Positions 58,929-64,000 of a stretch of DNA of 64,000 nt are shown in pieces. The notes beneath the pieces are model-generated. The model did not search any database, was not told the DNA's origin, and was given only the letters and a program-made list of their open reading frames with translations. Made by a program: the position numbers and the translations under genes. The DNA is from Tenacibaculum sp. 1_MG-2023. GTDB taxonomy: Bacteria; Bacteroidota; Bacteroidia; Flavobacteriales; Flavobacteriaceae. The stretch spans positions 186,001-250,000 of the forward strand of contig NZ_JAUORH010000002.1 of the NCBI RefSeq assembly GCF_030547425.1, in the 5' to 3' direction. Within the stretch, counting starts at the first letter, position 1, and each line of letters begins with the position of its first letter.

Positions 58929-61754
58929 TTAAAGAACTTCAAATGTTTGACTTAACTCACCTATCGTTACTTTATATTTCCCTTTAGGTAAATAGTATTT
59001 GTCATTCTTTGCTTTTTTTACCTTAACTTCTTTATGTTTCTTTACATATTTTTTTCTTCCTTTTTCAGAAAAAGAAACATCGTACACTACTTCATTAAAT
59101 CCTTTTGTTGCGTTAGCCTTTATCGTATTTACCAAAACTTTACCCGAATATATTTCTAACACAACTTCTTTATTTGTAGTTACATAAAACGGAATAGTAA
59201 TTTTTGGTGTATTTGGTTCTAACCACTTACTCCAAGAACTACCCCAAGATTTTCTTTTCTTAATGTCCTTCATACTGAAAATAGCTTCTTTATTGTCAAA
59301 TTCTTGTAAAGAAGTAATATTTGCTTTGTATAAGCTACGTCCATGTGTTCCTACTAATAAATGTTTTGCTTTGGGTTGAATTACTAAATCGTGCATTGCA
59401 ACATTCGGCAATCCGTTGCTAAACGCTTCCCAAGTTTCTCCCTGATTGAAAGAAACATACAATCCGTTATCAGTTCCTAAGTATAGAACATTTTCTTTTT
59501 TAGTATCTTCCTTAATCACATTTACCGCAGAAGTTGGAATATTATTACTAATATCTTTCCATGTTCTACCGTAGTCATCAGACATGTATACATACGAAGT
59601 AAAATCATCAAAACGATACCCGTTTAACGTAACATACACTCGTTCTTTCTTATATTTTGAAGCTATTACACGACTTACCCATAAATTTTGTGGAAAAGTA
59701 TTTGAAATTTTTTCCCAACTTCCTCCTCCGTTTTTAGTTACCTGCACCAATCCATCATCAGAACCTACGTAGATTAACCCAAATTGAAACGGACTTTCAG
59801 AAATAGTAGTTAAGGTTCCGTAAGCTACATTTCCTTCTTTTTCTCCTTTGGTTAAATCTCCAGAAATTTCTTCCCAATCATCACCTTTGTTTAAAGAACG
59901 GTGTAACTTATTTCCTCCTAAATATAAAATATCTTGATTGTGTTTTGATAGTTGAATGGGTGTTTGCCAATTGAATCGGTAAGCTGGTTTGTCTTCTTTG
60001 GGTTTCGGCTGAATATAGGTTTGTTTTCCTGTAGCTCTATCAATTCGATAATAGTTTCCAAATTGATATCCTGTATACACAATATTAGGATTTCTATCAT
60101 CAACGGCAACTTGCATTCCGTCACCACCCATTAAACTTTCGTAAGGATTTTTTCCTGTTTGATGCCATCTTTTATCAATCTTAGCATTATGGTCTCCAAC
60201 CCAAACGCCATTATCTTGCATTCCTCCGTACACCTTATAATTTTCTTGGTTATCGGCATATACGGTGTAAAATTGACCAACAGCAGGCTGATTTAATTTA
60301 ACCCAACTTTCACCGTCATCGTATGAAATATTTAACCCTCCATCATTTCCATCAATTAAATGTCCTTGTTTTTTAGGATTTACCCATAATGCTTGATGAT
60401 CAGCATGAACATTTTCTTTACTAATAGAAGTAAATGTTTTTCCCCCATCTTTCGATTTTAAAATTGGGACCCCTAATACATAAATTCCGTTTTCATCTTG
60501 CGGATCTACACGAATTTCGCCAAAATAATATCCATACGAATAGTATAAATCATCTAAATGACCCTCATGTGTTTTTTTCCAAGTTTTTCCTCCATCAGTC
60601 GTTTTAAAAACCTCTGCCCCTATTACTGGAGTATCAAACAAGGCTGCATTGGCATCTTTTAAGTAACCAACTAAATCACTTGGTCGCATTTCTCCTGGGC
60701 TTGAACGAATGATTTGTTTAACATTTTCTGCACGATATTTTTCTTGAAGACCATTCATTTTTATAAATGAATTTAATTTTTTGTCTTTCATATTCAAAAG
60801 TTCATCAGTTGAAACTGATGCAAGCTCTTCTTTTGTTAAGGCTCCTGCTCCCTTCTCTTTCTTAGCAGCATCTTTTTTTCTTCGGAATTGATTATCATGA
60901 AAAGCGTATACTGTGTTTTCGTCATACACTGCTAACCCTATTCTACCAACTCCTTTTCCATTAGGGAAACCATTGTTATCAGAAATTTTAGTCCAAGTAT
61001 TTCCTGCATCGGTCGATTTATATATTGCTGAATTTTTTCCGTCTCCATCAAAATTCCATGCTTTACGTTCACGCTCCCAAGCAGCAGCATATAAAATATT
61101 GAAGTTATTTGGTACAGGTTGAATATCTATAATTCCAGTATTTTCATCAATAAACAAAGTTTTTGTCCATCTTTTTCCTCCATCAGAAGTTTTAAAAACC
61201 CCTCTTTCATTGTTTGATGAGTATAAATGTCCTATAGAACCTACAATTACTTCATCAGGATTTTTCGGATTGATTAAAATTCGTCCAATATGATGTGAAT
61301 CGAGTAAACCTACATTTGTCCAAGTTTTACCTTTATCAGTAGATTTTAAAATTCCAATTCCTGCATAAGATGATCGAGAAGAATTATTTTCTCCTGTTCC
61401 TACCCAAATTGTTCCGTTTTTCCAATCTACAGCAATATCGCCTACATTTTGTGTAGGAGAATTATCTAAAACTGGAGTAAAAGTAGTTCCGTTGTTATTG
61501 GTATGCCATACCCCACCAGAAGCATATCCTACATAAAACTCTGTAGTGTTTTCTGGATTTACATCAATATCCACCACACGTCCACTCATTACTGTAGGTC
61601 CAATATTTTTAAACGGTATGTTTTTTACCGTAGAATTTGTAATTAATACTTCCTTTTGTTGTAAAGCTTGTTGTATTTTTTCTGCAGAGGTAGGCTGCTG
61701 TGCAACTACTGTAAACGGAAATAAAGCGATAAAAACTTTGGCTAAGATTCTCAT
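58929..61754 (-). CDS. Secreted Asp-box/sortilin-like beta-propeller protein
   Basis: 941 residues with a signal peptide (about 1-18, FPFTVVAQQ). At least nine Asp-box (BNR) motifs of the S-x-D-x-G-x-T-W type are visible, for example STDKGKTWTNVG, TSDGGKRWTKT, STDAGNTWTKIS, TTDGGKTWKKTH, SYDDGESWVKL and SDDYGRTWKDIS. They form one or two ten- or seven-bladed propellers as in VPS10/sortilin and sialidase-like proteins. No sialidase Arg triad or glycosidase acid was seen, so 'glycosyl hydrolase' should be avoided. The C-terminal 100 residues form a beta domain rich in Lys. The partner or ligand is unknown. Confidence 0.88.
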   Translation of the reverse strand: MRILAKVFIALFPFTVVAQQPTSAEKIQQALQQKEVLITNSTVKNIPFKNIGPTVMSGRVVDIDVNPENTTEFYVGYASGGVWHTNNNGTTFTPVLDNSPTQNVGDIAVDWKNGTIWVGTGENNSSRSSYAGIGILKSTDKGKTWTNVGLLDSHHIGRILINPKNPDEVIVGSIGHLYSSNNERGVFKTSDGGKRWTKTLFIDENTGIIDIQPVPNNFNILYAAAWERERKAWNFDGDGKNSAIYKSTDAGNTWTKISDNNGFPNGKGVGRIGLAVYDENTVYAFHDNQFRRKKDAAKKEKGAGALTKEELASVSTDELLNMKDKKLNSFIKMNGLQEKYRAENVKQIIRSSPGEMRPSDLVGYLKDANAALFDTPVIGAEVFKTTDGGKTWKKTHEGHLDDLYYSYGYYFGEIRVDPQDENGIYVLGVPILKSKDGGKTFTSISKENVHADHQALWVNPKKQGHLIDGNDGGLNISYDDGESWVKLNQPAVGQFYTVYADNQENYKVYGGMQDNGVWVGDHNAKIDKRWHQTGKNPYESLMGGDGMQVAVDDRNPNIVYTGYQFGNYYRIDRATGKQTYIQPKPKEDKPAYRFNWQTPIQLSKHNQDILYLGGNKLHRSLNKGDDWEEISGDLTKGEKEGNVAYGTLTTISESPFQFGLIYVGSDDGLVQVTKNGGGSWEKISNTFPQNLWVSRVIASKYKKERVYVTLNGYRFDDFTSYVYMSDDYGRTWKDISNNIPTSAVNVIKEDTKKENVLYLGTDNGLYVSFNQGETWEAFSNGLPNVAMHDLVIQPKAKHLLVGTHGRSLYKANITSLQEFDNKEAIFSMKDIKKRKSWGSSWSKWLEPNTPKITIPFYVTTNKEVVLEIYSGKVLVNTIKANATKGFNEVVYDVSFSEKGRKKYVKKHKEVKVKKAKNDKYYLPKGKYKVTIGELSQTFEVL

Positions 61755-61844
61755 TATAATTTGGTTTAGAAGAAGTGAAAATACAGTAAGCTAGTAGTAT
61801 TTCAAAAAAATTAACAGAATATTGAGAGACTTCATTCAGAAGCT

Positions 61845-61873
61845 TTTGTCAAACAAAAAAATTAGTAGCTTTG
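61845..61873 (+). promoter_or_regulatory. rimK promoter
   Basis: TTTG (61845-61848), 17 bases, TAGCTTTG (61866-61873), 22 bp before the rimK ATG. Both boxes match the consensus. Confidence 0.65.
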
Positions 61874-61895
61874 TTTAACCTCAAATTTTTAGGCG

Positions 61896-62798
61896 ATGAC
61901 TATTTTTATTCTTTCTGTTAGTGACCAAATTTATTCAACACAAAGGATATACAAAGAAGCTCGTCGTCGTGGACATAAAGTTGAAATTATAAATCATTTA
62001 AAATGTTCTATAAAACTTGGCGATGGTAAGCCTGCCATTATACATCAGGGTAAAAACATTATTGATATTCCTGATGTTATTATTCCTCGAATAGGTGCTT
62101 CTGCAATGAAACACGGAGCAACAGTTGTAAAAGAATTTGAATTGAATGGAGTTTACAGCTCTGCTAGTTATTCAGGTATCGTTAATGCACAAAACAAAGC
62201 TCGCACTTTACAAATAATGAGTCGAAATGGACTTCCTATTCCGCAAACTGTTTTTTCAGTTGATACTGAAAATATTGGTGAGCAAATAAATTTATTAGGT
62301 GGTTCTCCTGTAATTATTAAATTACAAGAAGGAACACATGGCTCAGGTGTAATTTTGGCTGAAAGTAAAAAATCTGCCATGTCTATCATAGATACCATGC
62401 ACGGAACAAATACCAGTATTTTACTACAAGAGTTTATTAAAGAAAGTAATAGTGAAGATATTCGTGCTTTTGTTGTAAATGGTAAAGTAGTATCTTCAAT
62501 GAAACGTAAAGGGCTAGAGGAAGATTTTCGTTCTAACATTCATAAAGGAGGAAGTGGACACAAGGTTGCTTTAACTCCTGAAGAAGAAGAAATAGCTATC
62601 AATGCTGCTCAATATTTAGAACTTCCAATTGCTGGGGTTGATATGATTCGCTCAAAACGAGGCTCTTTATTAATTGAAGTTAATTCTACCCCTGGTTTAC
62701 AAGGAATTGAATCATATACTAAAGATAATATTGCCAAAGCCATTGTTAAATTTTTAGAAGAAAAATGTTCGAACAAAACTTTAAAAACGAAATCATAG
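61896..62798 (+). CDS. rimK: RimK-type ATP-grasp glutamate ligase
   Basis: 300 residues. RimK ligases add glutamate residues to a protein C-terminus, ribosomal protein S6 in E. coli. The ATP-grasp core has IKLQEGTHGSGVILAE, EDIRAFVVNGKVVSSMKRKG and LIEVNSTPGLQGIE, as in the S6 ligase. The N-terminal ILSVSDQIYSTQRIYKEA region is present. Its stop lies 34 bp inside the next gene, an AstE-like amidohydrolase, so translation is coupled. The substrate here is not proven to be S6. Confidence 0.93.
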   Translation: MTIFILSVSDQIYSTQRIYKEARRRGHKVEIINHLKCSIKLGDGKPAIIHQGKNIIDIPDVIIPRIGASAMKHGATVVKEFELNGVYSSASYSGIVNAQNKARTLQIMSRNGLPIPQTVFSVDTENIGEQINLLGGSPVIIKLQEGTHGSGVILAESKKSAMSIIDTMHGTNTSILLQEFIKESNSEDIRAFVVNGKVVSSMKRKGLEEDFRSNIHKGGSGHKVALTPEEEEIAINAAQYLELPIAGVDMIRSKRGSLLIEVNSTPGLQGIESYTKDNIAKAIVKFLEEKCSNKTLKTKS

Positions 62799-63730
62799 AA
62801 ATTCGTGGACAAAAAATTGGTTTAGGTGAATCTAAATTAATTAAAATTCCTATTGATAGGTTACCTACAGGAACTCTAATAGAAATTCCTGTGTATATTT
62901 TTAATGGTGATCAATTAGGGCCTACTATTCTACTACAAGGAGGTTTACATGGTGACGAAGTAAACAGTGTTGAATTGGTACGAAGAATGTTAATTGATAA
63001 ATCGTACAAAATTCATCGTGGTTGTGTTATTGTAGTTCCATTGTTAAACGTTTTTGGTTTTTTAAACATGTCTCGCGATATGCATGGTAAAGATGTAAAT
63101 CGAAGCTTTCCTGGTTCAAAAACTGGCTCTTTGGCAAGCAGAATGGCATATTACTTAATGAAAGAAATTACCAATAATGTAGATTTTGCTATTGATTTTC
63201 ATACAGGAGGTGAACAACGCAATAATTTTCCACAAATACGATATACCCCTGAAGATGAAAGAGGGTTTCAACTTGCCAACATTTTTAATGCACCATTTAT
63301 GTTTAGTTCTAAACTTATTCCGAAGTCATTTAGAAATCAATGTTATAAAAACAAAATTCCTGTAATTGTATATGAAGGAGGAGAATCATTACGTCTCGAA
63401 GAAAAAGCCATTCAACAAGGTATTAATGGCACACTTCGCATTTTAAAACACTTTAAAATGATAAACGAAAGTATTCAAATACCTGAAAATGCTATTTCAA
63501 TACAAATTAATAAACGAAAATGGGTTCGCGCTAAAGTTGCAGGATTATTTACTCCCACTGTGCTTAATGGAGAAAAAGTAAAAAAAGGACAAGTTTTAGG
63601 GCATATTATGGACACTTATGGAGAAACAAACTTCTCAGTAAAGTCTACTTATGACGGTTATGTAATTGCTAAAAACAATTTCCCTGTTATTAACATGGGC
63701 GATGCTTTATTTCATTTAGGAAAAACATAA
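62765..63730 (+). CDS. Succinylglutamate desuccinylase/aspartoacylase-family protein
   Basis: 321 residues of the M14-like AstE/AspA zinc carboxypeptidase fold. Zinc ligands: GGLHGDE near residue 60 (His and Glu), and DFHTGGEQ at about 140 (His). The catalytic Glu is near VIVYEGGESLRL. The C-terminal barrel-like segment (about 240-321) resembles the biotinyl/lipoyl-like fold (KVKKGQVLGHIMDTYGE). Members hydrolyse N-acyl or amide bonds of amino acids. Overlap with rimK suggests that it reverses or trims the glutamate tail added by RimK (inference). Confidence 0.9.
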   Translation: MFEQNFKNEIIEIRGQKIGLGESKLIKIPIDRLPTGTLIEIPVYIFNGDQLGPTILLQGGLHGDEVNSVELVRRMLIDKSYKIHRGCVIVVPLLNVFGFLNMSRDMHGKDVNRSFPGSKTGSLASRMAYYLMKEITNNVDFAIDFHTGGEQRNNFPQIRYTPEDERGFQLANIFNAPFMFSSKLIPKSFRNQCYKNKIPVIVYEGGESLRLEEKAIQQGINGTLRILKHFKMINESIQIPENAISIQINKRKWVRAKVAGLFTPTVLNGEKVKKGQVLGHIMDTYGETNFSVKSTYDGYVIAKNNFPVINMGDALFHLGKT

Positions 63731-63806
63731 CAAACTGATTTTATTTGTTTTATCCGTAATTTTTCACTTACTTTAATTCCAATTAACTAATCAAAAATTA
63801 TAAATT

Positions 63807-64000
63807 ATGGAATTTCTTATTAGCTTATTAAGTGGAGCAGTAGGTGGTAATCTTGCCGGAGCTGTGTTAAAAAAGTATTCTTTAGGTACTCTTTGGAATT
63901 CTGTTGTAGGAATTTTAGGCGGTGGCCTAGGAGCTCAATTATTAGGAATGTTAAATATTGATATTTCTGGTATTATCGGTAACATTGCAGGTAGTGGTGT
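63807..64000 (+). CDS. Glycine-rich membrane protein, 3' end outside window
   Basis: The frame opens at ATG 63807 (MEFLISLLSGAVGGNLAG) and runs past the window end. It has alternating hydrophobic and Gly-rich segments (SVVGILGGGLGAQLLGML) suggesting two or more membrane helices with glycine-zipper repeats. Similar small proteins of unknown function are common in Flavobacteriaceae. The 76 bp between it and the AstE-like gene show nothing. At least 64 codons are visible. Confidence 0.75.
   Translation, partial: MEFLISLLSGAVGGNLAGAVLKKYSLGTLWNSVVGILGGGLGAQLLGMLNIDISGIIGNIAGSG

Overview
The window reads as chromosomal DNA of a marine-type member of the Flavobacteriaceae (phylum Bacteroidota). 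The evidence is AT-rich sequence; promoters of the Bacteroidota form TTG-N17-20-TAnnTTTG; gliding/type IX secretion genes (sprE, gldH); flavobacterial family proteins (DUF4286, DUF4837, DUF5687, DUF6168); a single-chain glycyl-tRNA synthetase; GlnRS; and an ATP synthase operon without atpD and atpC. The genus cannot be fixed from the sequence alone, though a Tenacibaculum/Polaribacter-like organism would fit. Most of the window is core genome. There is no insertion sequence, prophage, CRISPR array or rRNA.

Layout. 1-3.7 kb: 3' part of polA, a WYL regulator and a divergent DinB protein with paired operators. 3.8-8.7 kb: an Ig-like lipoprotein and ComF on the minus strand, then a KsgA/PmtA-like methyltransferase and two tandem membrane-anchored coiled-coil paralogues. 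8.7-18 kb: glyS, an SGNH lipoprotein plus TonB receptor pair, ribF, a small XRE regulator behind a 28-bp palindrome, serS and a 47-residue protein. 18-29 kb: a secreted TPR protein, rsmA, mgtE, a LysE exporter, a PaaE-like reductase, a PadR cassette, rsmI and dxs. 29-37.5 kb (minus strand): sprE, bactofilin, atpZ-like, DUF6168 and atpB-E-F-H-A-G. 37.6-51.3 kb: an ABC exporter, xth-mltD-DUF4837, scoA and scoB split by a decayed S23 element, ricT-gldH-pbp1A, and glnS. 51.4-64 kb: an M1 peptidase lipoprotein, MBL hydrolase plus subtilase, a fragment of a second subtilase, a transmembrane TPR/AraC regulator, tRNA-Cys, folB, an Asp-box protein, rimK-astE, and the start of a glycine-rich membrane protein.

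Several groups clearly work together. One is the F0F1 ATPase operon together with the envelope genes in front of it. Another is the overlapping ricT-gldH-pbp1A operon, linking signalling, gliding and peptidoglycan synthesis. The TonB receptor and surface esterase form a third. RimK ligase and an AstE-type deacylase, overlapping by 34 bp, form a fourth.

The most unusual feature lies between scoA and scoB. A four-helix-bundle (S23/IVS-type) reading frame with two in-frame stop codons is enclosed by 27-bp inverted repeats. This is the architecture of an rRNA intervening sequence, but it sits in a protein-coding operon. Other notable points are three genes whose -7 box lies exactly four bases before ATG (probable leaderless mRNAs), three well-formed candidate operator sets (WYL, XRE, PadR), and a C-terminal ghost of a second subtilase.
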